Shown: piece by piece, positions 1 to 11,235 of the stretch
Numbering within the stretch: the first letter of the stretch is position 1
Layout of the letters: each line of letters starts with the position of its first letter
NCBI GenBank assembly: GCA_037126765.1
Contig: JBBCBC010000002.1
Location: 44,830,889 to 44,894,888, forward strand
Source of the DNA: Stenogyne calaminthoides
Taxonomy: Eukaryota; Streptophyta; Magnoliopsida; Lamiales; Lamiaceae
DNA: 64,000 nt
Direction of reading: 5' to 3'
Program-made: the position numbers and the translations under genes
The notes under the pieces: model-generated
Told to the model about the DNA's origin: nothing
Database searches by the model: none
What the model saw: the letters and a program-made list of their open reading frames with translations, nothing else

Positions 1-597
1 TGTATATACATAAACAATATATTGAAGTCATTCTATTCTATAGAAGTATTGAGATAAATTTATCTTTATTTTCATACTTTTTGGTTTATTTATGTAAGTT
101 GTAGAACGAAAATAAAGATTTAAAAATTCATAGAAAAAAATTCGAAAGTGTGTAAGTTACAGGACAAAAATCAAAATTATAAATATAGAATACAAATAGA
201 AAAGTGACAAAGTTATCTTTATTTTCGCTTAACATGTAGAGGAAGATGTGATTTTCAACAACTTGAGAATATTATGATATTTTGCTTGACGATTTGGACA
301 AAAAGTATTTACGTTACAGGATGGAAATGAAAAAAAAACCAATATGTCCAATATCAAAAGTGACAAAGTTATAGGGCGGAAAAAAAAAATTCATTAAATA
401 AATAAAATATTGTGACCAAATAAACAACAATAAATATTTGTAGCTGATATGATTGTTATATCAATGAATTTGATGAGAAAAATGAAGCAAATAAAGACAA
501 AACTCTAATACAGTCAATAAAGTGGCGAGAGGTTTGCAGTTGCCTGCAAGACTTTCTATGCTATCACCAGTTCAAAAATTATCCATCTAAGCAAAAA
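1..597. other. AT-rich stretch, no gene seen
   Basis: No open frame with recognisable protein similarity, no TIR pair and no RNA gene were seen. It precedes a tandem-repeat block. Confidence 0.5.
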
Positions 598-1240
598 ATA
601 ATTACACAATTGCAATAAACATTCATAACAAATTCATAACTCCAATTACTTACCTCATTATTTCCTGCAATATATACAAAACGTGAATATTAATCGCTAT
701 CATGAACAGATTAGAAGAAACTCATCCACAACTAATTCAACACTCAAATTACGTACCTCAATACTCCGTGCAATATAAAAAAATTCCCTGCAATATACAA
801 AATAATTACACAATTGCAAATACAAAATAATTATACAATTGCAATAAACATTCATAACCAATTCATAACTCAAATTACTTACCACAATACTCTCTGCCAT
901 ATAAAATAATAAAATCAGATTAAGAATTTCATAAAATTAGAAATGAATTCATAATTCAAATTACTTATCTCAATACACTCTGCAATATATATAAAATTTG
1001 AATATTAATTGCTATGAACAAATTAGAAGAAAATCATCCATAATTAATTTAACACTCAAATTACTTACCTCAATACTACGTGCAATATAAAAAACTCCCT
1101 ACAATATACAAAATAATTACACAATTACAATAAACATTCATAACGAATTCATAACTCAAATTATTTATCTCAATATTCTCTGTAATATATACAAAACGTG
1201 AATATTAATTGCTATGAACAAATAAGAAGAAATAAACATA
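598..1240. repeat. Degenerate tandem repeat, about 2.5 copies
   Basis: Three successive blocks begin with near-identical text (ATAATTACACAATTGCAATA) at about 598, 827 and 1112. Each continues with the same order of motifs: CATTCATAAC, a CTCAAATTACTTACCTCAAT module, CTGCAATATA, GTGAATATTAATTGCTATGAAC and AGAAGAAA. Blocks are about 205-285 bp. The CAAATTACTTACCTCAATAC module also recurs twice inside a block, so a smaller repeat sits within the larger one. The short open frames here are by-products of the repeat. Confidence 0.75.
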
Positions 1241-1930
1241 ACTAAAATCAATTTTTTTTTTAAAAAAAATCTTGTGTTAAACATTAACGGAATTGAGCGT
1301 GAATATGTACATGTCGTGATTCCGTGTGTATATATATATATATATAAGTATGTATTGAGAGGTATATATCATTATAATTAATTATGTATGGAGAGGTATA
1401 TATAATTATAATTAATTTAATTAAATAGATTATGTTAAAAAAATCTTGTGTTAAACTTCACAAACTTGCCGGTTTATAAATAAATTATTAACAAATATAT
1501 CAAGTTTTTTTTCTAAATTTCTTGAATCTATTTATATATATCTTTATAATTAATTTAATTAGATAGATTATGTAAAAAAACAAAAAACAAATCTTGTGTT
1601 ATTGGGCGTGAATATAAGCACACATGGGTAATTAAATAATTTAATTTAATTAGATAGATTTAAAATTTATTTTAAATAACTTTTAATAAGAGTGCACGAT
1701 TTTAAAACTAAATAATCTGATTGAATTGAGTTTTGCACAGACTGACATAATTTGCCACATAGAGTAAATCAAATTTACCAATATATAGTATTAAGATTAA
1801 GATTTATAGATTTGGATAAAATTTGCATTTGTTGAAGTAGCGGCGTACTAAGTAAAAAAAACATTAGCCTACTAAGAGGATTTTTTCACGATTATGATGG
1901 TAAAGTGGTATGATAATTACATAATTAGTA
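1241..1930. other. AT-rich intergenic DNA
   Basis: A short local duplication of a GAGAGGTATATAT/AATTATAATTAATT motif lies at about 1358-1420 and again near 1545. No gene or element with clear boundaries was seen. Confidence 0.4.
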
Positions 1931-2255
1931 CTCCTTCCGTCCTAATTTTTATTATTCGGTTATTATAAATTCAAAGTTTAAGAAAAGTGAGAAACAATAA
2001 TATTAAATGGTGTAAAGTGGATTTGATGGAGGGGTATGAATGTCAATTCAACTTTAAAAAAGATGTTGTTTATTATTATTAAATGATTTAAAATGGATTT
2101 AGTGTGTGTAGTGGAGTGACATGTAATATAAATAAGTGTTGTTTGTAAGGAATATTATTTTGTAAAGAATGCTATTTTATTTCCTTTTTAGGAAATGACT
2201 CATCTAAATTAGGATATCTATTTATAGAAATTAATCAATCTAAATAAGGACAGAG
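1931..2255. mobile_element. Degenerate Stowaway-like MITE
   Basis: The left end CTCCTTCCGTCCTAATTTTT and the right end, which reads CTCTGTCCTTATTTAG on the other strand, form imperfect inverted termini of the Stowaway CTCCCTCCGTCC type. Each end is flanked by TA, the expected 2-bp Tc1/mariner target duplication (1929-1930 and 2256-2257). There is no coding capacity over about 325 bp. The ends are diverged, so this is an old copy. Confidence 0.65.
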
Positions 2256-2800
2256 TACAAAAATTTGGATAACATTTGTTTTCGATTATTAAATTGAAAT
2301 CACATTTTATCACCATTTCAGGAATTCAATGCAGTGAAACATTTCACCATGTGTTGTGTTTACCCCGTACGGGGCCACCTCTGTACAAATTGGATAACTT
2401 TAGGGTCCCTTTGGTTTTGGGGTATGGAAAAAGCATCAATCTTGTTAATCGGGTATATATATAATATTATTACTGTTATACGTAAAAATTATTATTATTA
2501 TGTATAAAAAAAATTACTATTTAAAAATATAAAGTAAATCTTCAGGTGTAATTGTTTAATTTTTTTTTTTGTTTTGTTTAAGGAATAATAATAAAATAAT
2601 AAAAATGAAGGGTAATTTTGGGTATTGGGAGAGAGGAAAAATGTATGTCGAGTAATAAATGAAGTAGTGAGTGATATTTTTTGTAATATTGTGTGAAAAG
2701 TAAGGATAAAAATTATGGGTGATGAAGTTATTTTTTCCTTTTATGAATGAGAAAATTATAATGGAACGTCCATAAAAAAAAATTAAAACAATTATAGTAG
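2256..2800. other. AT-rich DNA ending in a solo Stowaway-like terminus
   Basis: No gene seen. AGGACGGAGGGAG at about 2799-2811 is a Stowaway-type right terminus. Its left partner could not be placed with confidence. Confidence 0.35.
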
Positions 2801-2820
2801 GACGGAGGGAGCAGTTTTTA

Positions 2821-2902
2821 TACATAATTTTTATGCATAACAGTGATACTAAAAAAATCAAGTTCACCGTGAACTCGTGTTCACATAAATTTTTGTCTAA
2901 TG
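2821..2902 (-). repeat. Dispersed repeat with GTTCACGGTGAACT core, copy 1
   Basis: On the minus strand this reads AGACAAAAATTTATGTGAAC, then a GAGTTCACGGTGAACTTGAT palindrome, then TTTTTTAGTATCACTGTTAT. The same order of motifs appears at about 39344-39540 and 42538-42780. The family has a TATGCATAA(n)AGTGATA-like body. Its superfamily is unknown. Confidence 0.55.
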
Positions 2903-3227
2903 TAAAGGGTTGTGAGAATCATCCCCATTAATATTATTTGATAATTTTTATCCTTACGTAATAAGAATGAAAATAAGTAATTGATTATCCTATTTACTCA
3001 ACTCTTCTAAAATGATACTCATTATTGATATTTTAATAAAATAATAACAATACAATAAATAATCTCATACTAATTAACCTTTCAATAATACCTATTTTAT
3101 TATTATATTTTCAAGTCATAGCAAGTGTGCACTTAGCTTGTACGAAATATTCGTAAGCTATACTTTAAATAAAAAAATCGTGAACTATGCAAAATCAATG
3201 CCCCAAACCTATTAACTTTGACAAAAA

Positions 3228-3385
3228 TTAATACAAGACGATTTCATTAAATGAGATGAGGTACAACTTAACATAAATTATATTCATTTCTTTTAAAATG
3301 TTAAAGCATCAATGTTCAATTTATATTTCATTTTACCATTAGACTGTCTCATGCAAGTGTCACTCTATAGTGATAAACTCAAATT
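3228..3385. repeat. Foldback-type dispersed repeat
   Basis: The segment holding TTAAAGCATCAATGTTCAAT and ATTAGACTGTCTCATGCAAG resembles 26030-26180, which holds TTAAAACATCAATGTCTAAA and a TCGTCTGATACGAGTGTG end. It also resembles the GTGTGAGACGATCTCATAC repeat in the KNL2 intron. The two ends (ACAAGACGATTTCATT and the TGTCTCATGCAAGTGT end) are roughly inverted. This is a short non-coding repeat of uncertain class. Confidence 0.45.
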
Positions 3386-3692
3386 TGAGTAAGGGTTCAC
3401 GTGTGCAACATTAATAAAAAAAAAAGGCCCAACTCATTGGACAACATATCACATGGGCCTAACTTGAAAAGGTCAAAATCAGAATTGTTGAATTGTTTCA
3501 TTGCTTTCCGCACCATAAGTCAGCACACTCACGTGCACTGCCCCCTCCTCACTTTCATTGATAATGTACAACTTTTTTATCAATCAAAGTGTCTCGAATC
3601 ATGAAATCAAAAATAGTATTTTACTTATTTATTGTTAATATAGATTTATTATTCCCATTTTATACAAAGTGTCATTTTAAAAATAATTCGTA

Positions 3693-4554
3693 TTTTTTTT
3701 TTGATCGAAAAAACAATTATCATTAAATAAAATGGGCATGAAAAGTACTCATATAGTACAATGAGCCAGTCATTTATGCCCACGCAAGAAATCAACAAAA
3801 TCACCAAGTTCTACAGTACACATTTCACATTCTAATTCAGGATAGTACTAGGATTATTACACCACTCATTAAACTTGATTCTATATCTCCAAGTTCCTCT
3901 TGCATTTAACCAACTCCAAGTTCTTAGTTTGATGTCGTCCACGATCTCTTTGCTTTCAAATTCCCCATTATGAAAGATGATAGCATTTCGGGCTTTTTAC
4001 AAAGACCATATGATGCACTCCCATAAACAAACTAAAATTCTCCTTCCATTATTTCCTTTGATAAGTCTACTAAAATGTAGTAGACTTATCTTCGGATTGG
4101 ACGTAAGGGCAACGTTCAACCCAAACCATTTATCACATTCCATCCAAACATTATATGCAAAGAAGCATTCAAATAAAATGTGTCTTACGGATTCAGGCTC
4201 AACAACGCAGAAGGGGCAAAGAAGGTTCGCATGTTGAGGAAGTGCATTTCTTCGTTGTAGATTTGTTGGAGGTTGGTAGGCGCTCCCGAATGACTCTCCA
4301 AGCATTGACACAAACTTTTGACGGTACCAATTTATTTCAGATTGCTTTGAACATCGTCCTTTCTTCATTGCTGAATTCCTCTTGATCCTTTGCTAGATGG
4401 TTGTAAGCTGCTTTCGTGTTGTATCTTCCATCCGTTGAAACGGTCCAACGCCATTGGTCCTCCTTATCCTGTTTTAATGAACACATGTTTACCAAATCAA
4501 CTAAGTTATTGAAAATAGGAATTTCTCTTTTTAACAAGTTTCTTCTCCAATACC
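3693..4554 (-). mobile_element. 5'-truncated L1-type LINE fragment (pseudogene)
   Basis: Minus-strand reading gives the end of a plant LINE ORF2. A WRW-x-DGRYNTKAAYNHL segment lies at about 4337-4537, followed by the zf-RVT module (LCPFC, then SVRHILFECFFAYNVW) at about 3997-4260. The two lie in different frames, and the WRVIRERLPT stretch between them is in a third, so there are at least two frameshifts. The 3' end carries an A-tail, seen as a T run at about 3693-3702. The 7-bp sequence ATTCGTA is present directly outside both ends (3686-3692 and 4555-4561), fitting a target duplication after target-primed reverse transcription. No endonuclease or reverse transcriptase domain remains. Confidence 0.8.
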
Positions 4555-4686
4555 ATTCGTAATTATTTATCTCTTTAACTATTTTTCACTTATTTATTAC
4601 TATCAAATTACTTTACTTAAAAGGTTGATCACACGATATTATTTCATTTTTCTATTCAAATTTTATTTTTTTAAAATTAAGTGATA

Positions 4687-4924
4687 CTCCCTCCGTCCCA
4701 AGATGATTTGAACAATTAACTTTTACATGCATTTTTGCGAGCGAGTTTTGTATTAGTAATTGAAATGATAAACTGTATTTTAAGAAGGGGTATGATAAAT
4801 GAATACCTTATCTATCATACTCCTCCTTAAAAGTCACTTTATCATTTCAAATATTAATATAAAACTCACTCGCTAAAAATGCGTGTAAAAGTCAACTGTT
4901 CAAGTCATCTTGGGACGGAGGGAG
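4687..4924. mobile_element. Stowaway MITE, well preserved
   Basis: A 238-bp element whose ends CTCCCTCCGTCCCAAGATGA and its inverted counterpart (reading CTCCCTCCGTCCCAAGATGA on the other strand) match closely. The inverted similarity runs inward for about 100 bp, so the whole element can fold into a hairpin. It is flanked by TA on both sides (4685-4686, 4925-4926), the Stowaway/mariner target duplication. It has no coding potential. Confidence 0.9.
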
Positions 4925-4926
4925 TA

Positions 4927-5430
4927 ACTCGAAACCGTGACCTCAACATATATATAGTGATCATTCAACTATTTAAGTTATTGCCCTTTGTTATTTTTAA
5001 ATAGTATCTGTTGGACACTTGCATTTAAAGTGTTATTCATATACATTATTAAAGTTGGTTTAATTCTTTAATAAAAGTAATATGCAACATGATTTAGCTT
5101 CAAAATTTTAAAAATTATTTAGTCTTATTAGGCAATAATATGACATTTATATTATATAAATGAGAAAACTAGAAGAAGTAATTTAATATTAGGACCCGTG
5201 CTTGTTGGGAAAAAGACAAAACAAGCATTTAATGTTTGAATGGAGTAACTTCTAATAATCTCTCCCAATAATTGCCCCTCTTTACTGTTGAACTTTAATT
5301 AAAAAACTACTGTCACAGTGTCACGTCCGTAAACACCAATAATTTCCAAATGTTATTTTGTTGGATATTTCAAAATAATTACCGTACGCAATAATTAATT
5401 AATTAACACTAATCAGTAATCACCGATGCG
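4927..5430. other. Upstream region of the PR-1 gene
   Basis: No gene. AT-rich, ending in tandem CCAAT-like motifs (ATCCAATCCAATCC at about 5435-5448) just before the TATA stretch of the PR-1 gene. Confidence 0.4.
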
Positions 5431-5450
5431 GGATCCAATCCAATCCCCAT

Positions 5451-5466
5451 CTATATATATATATAT
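5451..5466 (+). promoter_or_regulatory. Probable TATA element of the PR-1 gene
   Basis: CTATATATATATATATGC lies about 42-57 bp before the PR-1 start codon, leaving a short leader. Position and sequence fit a plant TATA box, but no start site is known. Confidence 0.5.
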
Positions 5467-5507
5467 GCTTCGCACCACAAACACAATTTGTAAAGTAAAA
5501 AAAGAAA

Positions 5508-6056
5508 ATGGTGATAAAAATCCTGTCAACATTTACCGTTGTACTAATCATCACATGTCAATGCTCAGCCCGAACCCCGCCGCAACCATCACCACGCGCC
5601 ACCGCCCCAGCAGCGGCGCCGCCAGCCAACGCCTCGCAGGAGTACGTGGCGGCCCACAACCAAGCCAGGGTGGAAGTGGGGGTGGGCCCACTCAATTGGA
5701 GTGACACGCTGGCCAAAACCGCCAGCCTAACGGCCAGGCTCCAACGGGACAAACAGAATTGCAGTTTCGCGAATTTGGGCAACACCAAGTACGGCGCTAA
5801 CCAGCTCTGGGCCAGCGGCTTCGCGGTGACGCCGCGGGCGGCGGTGGAGACGTGGGTGGCGGAGAAGAAGTTTTACGACTATGGGAAGAATTCTTGCGCG
5901 GCGGAGCACCGGTGCGGGGTGTACACTCAGGTGGTGTGGCGGAAGACGGCGGAGGTGGGTTGCGCGCAGGCGGTGTGCGGCGGCGGGGAGGAGTCGAGTT
6001 TGACGATTTGTTTGTATAATCCGCCGGGAAATGTGGTCGGAGAGAAGCCTTATTAG
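5508..6056 (+). CDS. PR-1-like secreted CAP-domain protein
   Basis: A single exon of 182 residues. Residues 1-21 form a signal peptide (basic N-terminus, hydrophobic core TVVLIITC, likely cut after CSA), so the product should enter the secretory pathway and apoplast. A Pro/Ala-rich linker (about 22-42) leads into the CAP domain (about 43-182). CAP signatures are EYVAAHNQARVEVGVGPLNW, the CGVYTQVVWRKTAEVGC block and the C-terminal ICLYNPPGNVVGEKPY. Six domain cysteines are present, as usual for PR-1 disulfides. Two residues of the usual CAP cavity are changed: the family GEN motif reads GAN and GHYTQVVW reads GVYTQVVW. The C-terminus keeps the CAPE peptide pattern (PxGNxxxxxPY). PR-1 proteins bind sterols and act in defence; a stress role here is inferred. 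The gene is far more GC-rich than its surroundings. Start choice: first ATG after the TATA box, followed directly by the signal peptide. Confidence 0.93.
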   Translation: MVIKILSTFTVVLIITCQCSARTPPQPSPRATAPAAAPPANASQEYVAAHNQARVEVGVGPLNWSDTLAKTASLTARLQRDKQNCSFANLGNTKYGANQLWASGFAVTPRAAVETWVAEKKFYDYGKNSCAAEHRCGVYTQVVWRKTAEVGCAQAVCGGGEESSLTICLYNPPGNVVGEKPY

Positions 6057-6778
6057 AATTAATTAATGTGTTCTGATGTATCTGCTACTGCTATGATTAT
6101 TATTATCATTATGAACTGATTGGTACTCTGCTTTTGTTGCAACATTTGCTTATGATGGTTTCGTAATTGAAGTTGTGTTTCTTGCTTTTTACTAATTAAT
6201 AGTTATGATTGTAGTTGAGCTTTAACTAAGTTGTTACTAAATTGAAATCTATGCTCCATATGACAAAATGAGATGGAGTCGGGCTCGAGTAATTTGATAA
6301 CTGATGGAGTCGAGCTCGAGTAATTTAATATTTTTACACTTGTTTTGCTTTCTTTATTTATCGAGCTTGAACCGAGCTTTAGACTCTACCGAACATAAAT
6401 GTATGTTCAAGCTTGTTTGATATTTATGTCGAGCCAAGCTCAAACAAACTTTTATCGAACGACCTCGAATTGAGTAGTGCTAACAAAAATTACATATATA
6501 CAACGCCCAAGATGCAGATCCATTTCTTTCTCAACCGATTACAAAATGATCATCTGAATCTCCAGTAAGTGAGAAAACAGGAACAATTATGATACCCAAA
6601 CATCAAGCCAATCTATCTTCCCATTCCACCTCATAATCTATTTTCTTTACATAGACAACACAAACTACACCTCTCTAATCCATTAATGAAATAAACAGAA
6701 ACATTTTACCAAAAAAGAAAAGCCAAGGCAATGAGGTTAGTTACTTGCAATATTCAACTGATGGAGGCCAACCAATAT
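6057..6778. other. Convergent 3' regions of PR-1 (+) and the DUF547 gene (-)
   Basis: No coding sequence. It contains a twice-repeated motif GATGGAGTCGGGCTCGAGTA / GATGGAGTCGAGCTCGAGTA (about 6272 and 6304). The last few hundred bases probably serve as the 3' untranslated region of the minus-strand gene. Confidence 0.45.
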
Positions 6779-9700
6779 TTACTTCATCTCCTTCAATATT
6801 AGATATCTGAAACCAAAATTATGTGGAGCCCACTCGATCTTTTTGCTGCTCTTCAACTGCTGACATTTCTTGATACTTTTCTTCAACGAGTCGGGCATAC
6901 ATTGTTGGATCATCTCTAGTACACCGGCTTGGGAAAGACCTGAATCCTTCGCAAACGACTCTACAATCTTTGGTAAGAGAACTTTGTGATCCTTACGAAT
7001 GCCAAATGTGGCTCGAATGTAATCTTCTTTTGCTGCTTCCAGTTCTTGAAATACCCTTTTGGGCGTGAAAACCCGAACCTGGTAACAAAAGAAAAGCAAA
7101 ATTGTAAACCAGTTGGGTTCGAAAGGGTCCGGCTATTAACACCCACTGAATTACTCTATGCACCCACTGTATAGCAATGTTTGATGTACAACTAGCTAAA
7201 CAATGTTGTACATATGAGTGTACAAAGCAATTCGGTTGGTGTTATAAGGTGACAGCATACAATGATGTGGAAAACACAGAGTAGGACTCTTAAAATAAGA
7301 TCAAACGACACCACGTTTTGCACTTACTGCACATATTGGGCAGGATTGAACCAAAATCGACAGGATCATGACTAAAGTTTTAAAAAACTTTACCAGAATA
7401 GCAAAATCTAGCAAAGATTTGGATTTTTCAGCAACATAATCAGCCAATGAGTGCTCACATAAAAAGCATGTTTACAATAAAAAATAAAGGGATGGATTGA
7501 TTACCGCTGGATCAGAATGGCTCCCAGCTGAAAGCGCAAAGTATAGAAGGGGCTCTGGTCGTTCAATACCATATGCTTGTCGTTCATCGCCAGCTTTAAA
7601 TTTTGTTTTCGAAGAAAGCAGCAGCCTAAGCCACTAAAATAGAGGTAATATAATATATGAGCATACCAACTAATCAAATTTCTGGATTTTCAAAGAAAAC
7701 TAATGATGGAAACAATTAAATTCCTGTCAGAAAATGGGCAGGGAAACTTTTGGTACATTACTTATTTGATTTATGTACCTGTCCAGGACGAGAGAGTCGG
7801 CATCCAAGGATTGAACTTTGTATGACATCTGCACTTACTATTTGACCTCCAACATTGTAGGCAGCCTGGAAAACAAAAGATTAGACCATGTTTGAAGAAC
7901 TTATTTGTTGTTATTTTTTATTTTTTTTACCTTCAAGAGTAGAAACATTCTCTTCATATTGTTTTGTGGGACCCCATAAGCCAAAAATGCCTGTTCACAT
8001 AATAAATCATAATGTCAGTTTATGATTGAGATGCATAGAAGTTTTATGCAATTTTAAATGCATGTTCTTACATGCATCACCAAAGCGTTATGCACATTGA
8101 TCCAGAATGCCAACTTCTCCTCATGTGTCATCCTTTTAGGGTCGATCTCTTCCAGTTGAGAAATAAGCGCCCTAAAATCAAAGATACATCAGCATTATTC
8201 AATGTTAAACATGAATGCATCACTCAGATAATCTCACCTAAAGTTTTGTAACAAGAATTCAATGTCCCCCAATTTCTGACTGTCTCTGTATATACAGTTC
8301 ACTTCAATCATTGAGCTGTAAGGCCCGCTAAAATCTTTGAGCCCTTCAACGTGAAAAGGATTATCCAACCGAACATCAAAGGACGAGTCGTGTCTGAATC
8401 CAGGACTCCACATGTCACGTTGATCTTTTGGAGAATATAAACTTATGGACGAAGCAGATGAAGCTGGAGATGAGAGGCCATGATTTTGTAATGGAGGATC
8501 AGCAAGCTTGCAGTAGATATTGCACATGCACTTAACCATATCTTCAGAAAGTTTGTTCGGAGTTTCTGGAACGTGATCTGAAATACGGGTACCCAGATGC
8601 TCCGCCAAGCTGATTACATTTGAAGAAGAGTGCTGTGTATACTGTAAGAGCACCAAAACTTTAGCACATCATAAAACTTCATACTGGAAATTTGAAATAC
8701 ACATACGGCATAATGTACCAACAGATCACTAAACTGTCAAGTTTTGTTTCGATCGGTCCTTAAAACTGTTTTAAAACCCTTCAAGTATTGAGATTTTGCT
8801 TCACGGCTCCCTCGGGATGGAAATTGAAGGATTTTTTTTTATTTTAATGGTCCCGCTAAATAATATGTACAATTAATATTATTAATATCCAAATATGTTT
8901 TCTGCAAGTCGTTTTAACCCAATACTTTAGGTGATTGGTACCTAAATTAGCCTGCGGAAAAAACTTTTGTATATAATTAAGATTAAATAAATCTGAGATG
9001 TACATTATTTAACTGGACCATTAAGGTTTTTTTTTGTCAATTTTCGCCTCAAGGAGCTCGTGAAATAAAATTTTGATATTTATAGAGCTTTTTAAAATAA
9101 AAAATAGTTTAGGGAACTTTTGATGCATTATACCTACACGTAATGGAGTATATGTTAAAAGAAGAAAGACTGTGCATACCTCCATCATGGATAACGGTTG
9201 AGAATGACATGCACGCAGAGCCTTGCCCAAGGCCTCTGCTGATGTGGCAGTTGCATTTACAAGTGCTGAACATCGTGATAATGATGAGTGAGAGCGTTGG
9301 ACACCAGAATCTAGAAGATTCTCTTCATACGGACCGTTTGATTCCTTTCTTACATTCGACAATGCTTGATATTCAGCTTCAGGTTTTGATTCCTTTGTTG
9401 ATGTAATATCTGATTTTAAAAAATCGAGTCGCCTTCTCCTTGGGGTTGATAAGGGAGTTTTGAATCCTTCATGCTTCTTTGGTGGAGATAAAGAAGTGAA
9501 TTGTTGATCGAATGCTTTCCTGTATAGGGAAAGAAGATACTGTTCCAAATGCCCAACTTCTAGCTCCAATACTGCAATGTCCTTAATGAGTTCTGTAGCT
9601 GGCTGATAATAGAGTAGTTCTTAGTAAACTCAGAGAAAAAGTAAGATTTACCTAAAATATTTCCAGATTAATAAAGCTTGTATGCACCGTGCAATTCAAG

Positions 9701-11005
9701 TGTAATTTTAATTGTATAAGTTGTTTGACTGAAAGGTATTAGTATGTTAGTATTAGTGTATTCAGTGAAAAGTATTAGTTATTTTCACTGAAAAGTTTTA
9801 GTTGTGTACAAAAGTGTTAAAATCTCGGAGAGGTTATGGAGATAAAAATTATAAAACGAACACTTGCTGCGAGTAAACCATAAACTCAACTGACTAAAAC
9901 AGTTAACAGCTAAAGAGAATTTTGCAAGAGAAAGGCCTACTACCTTAGGAATTACGGCTGCATCCGTGATTACACGAGACGAACTCCTATAACCGAGTGC
10001 GTTTTCTAGAGCACAGCGTACAGAAACTTGGTCCCGTAATCTCGTTTCAAGCATCAGTATCTGCGTAGAGACAGAAGTAACTAAACAATTAGCCCGACTT
10101 ATCTCCACTTAACCCGACTTATGTTAATAGAAGCTATTGAAATCAAGATTCTAACATTACCTCCTGTCTCAATTGGGTCTCAGCATTTGATGATGGCTTC
10201 TTCGTACTGTTGGTACAATCATTTATGTGCTCCATATCCTGAAAGATTGCAGAAATTGAAAGAATCATGAGAACTATGGGACATGGGACCACAAAGAAAT
10301 TTAATCAAGTTTTAGATCATTTAAATCAGCTATTACTTTATTCACGAGTGCAGAAAGGCGCAATGAGAAGGTAACTTACCAACTTGCTCCCATTAGCTGC
10401 TTCAGTGGATTGAACTAAATTATTTTCTTCAGATGCTCTGTTATCTGGGAAACTGCAAAGAGAGCTTGAAAATTCAACACAAACATATCTACCAGCTATT
10501 CAATATTCACTCTTCCATGTATATTAAACGACATTTTAACTTCCAAAGCTGAGCAAAGTGTATAGTATGAAACAATCATGATTTTTACTAACAGAATCAG
10601 AAAATTCGATTTGCAAAGCATACCAAGAGATAACACAAAATCACAAAATCTTGGATCCGGAATTCAAGATTTCGCAGAGATCGCATACTCAGATTCTTCC
10701 CTCAACTTATATCCTCCTAATATTCGAAAATGCAAGAAAAAACCCAGAAGAAAAACATGGGTCACATAGATTGAGGTCATTATGAAGCTAGAGTGATTAT
10801 TTAATTTCTACAAAAGGGCATTAAAGCATAGCTTATTGACTTCTAACCCTGAAACCCATACATAAATCGTGGTATTGCACAAACAAATTAGCTGCAAAAA
10901 GGCAAAAGGGAAAAATAAAATAAAATAAAATGCAGGGTACCTCTTAGAACGCTGATGTCTAACCAACGCAGGCCATTTACTACTGCTAAACCCTTCAAAA
11001 CCCAT
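6779..11005 (-). CDS. MIP1 leucine-zipper / DUF547 domain protein
   Basis: Eleven coding exons, in coding order: 11005-10941, 10452-10380, 10238-10161, 10060-9944, 9602-9180, 8641-8238, 8171-8072, 7990-7931, 7865-7779, 7633-7505, 7078-6779. All junctions are GT-AG with matching phases, giving 611 residues. Residues about 72-146 form a coiled coil of the ternary complex factor MIP1 zipper type (LMLETRLRDQVSVR, then LELEVGHLEQYLLSLYRKAF). The DUF547 domain begins near residue 385 with the hallmark EEKLAFWINVHNALVMHAFL and runs through YGVPQNNMKRMFLL and RPEPLLYFALSAGSHSDPA; the C-terminus is conserved (FAKDSGLSQAGVLEMIQQC). The middle (about 150-250) is Ser-rich and probably disordered. DUF547 has no assigned reaction; members are cytosolic or nuclear, and I assign no function. 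The start is the ATG giving MGFEGFSSSKW, whose frame continues through every splice. It converges with PR-1. Confidence 0.92.
8707..9134. mobile_element. MITE in a DUF547-gene intron, possibly Mutator-like
   Basis: The left end GGCATAATGTACCAACAGAT and the right end, reading GGTATAATGCATCAAAAGTT on the other strand, form about 30-bp inverted termini. The flanks TACACATAC (8698-8706) and TACACGTAA (9135-9143) agree at 7 of 9 positions, which fits a decayed 9-bp Mutator-type duplication. It lies in the intron between exons 9602-9180 and 8641-8238 and has no coding potential. The short open frames around it are not genes. Confidence 0.65.
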
Positions 11006-11235
11006 CTCTGCAAATCACAAAAACAAGAATATTCAACCCCAATAAAAAAAGAAGCAAAATTTAAAGAATCAAGGAAACCCAGAATGGACATTACCACTCA
11101 CAGCCTCTGCTTGAAGAAGTAAGTATCAAAATTAGGGCTTTACAACATTAAATGCAAGAAAATCCCAAATTGGTGCCGTGAAAAACCTCAACTCAACCCA
11201 AATTGTCCTCTTGCGTATTCTCACATATATAAAGT
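11006..11235 (-). promoter_or_regulatory. Leader, leader intron and TATA box of the DUF547 gene
   Basis: On the minus strand a TTTATATATG TATA-like motif lies at about 11224-11233. The leader would start near 11200. A probable leader intron runs from about 11093 (GTAATGTCC donor) to about 11008 (GTGATTTGCAG acceptor), ending two bases before the ATG. Confidence 0.5.

Noticed and set aside
9143..9406. Plus-strand open frame opposite the DUF547 gene
   Set aside because: It is the antisense shadow of the exon at 9180-9602, whose minus-strand frame has strong family motifs.
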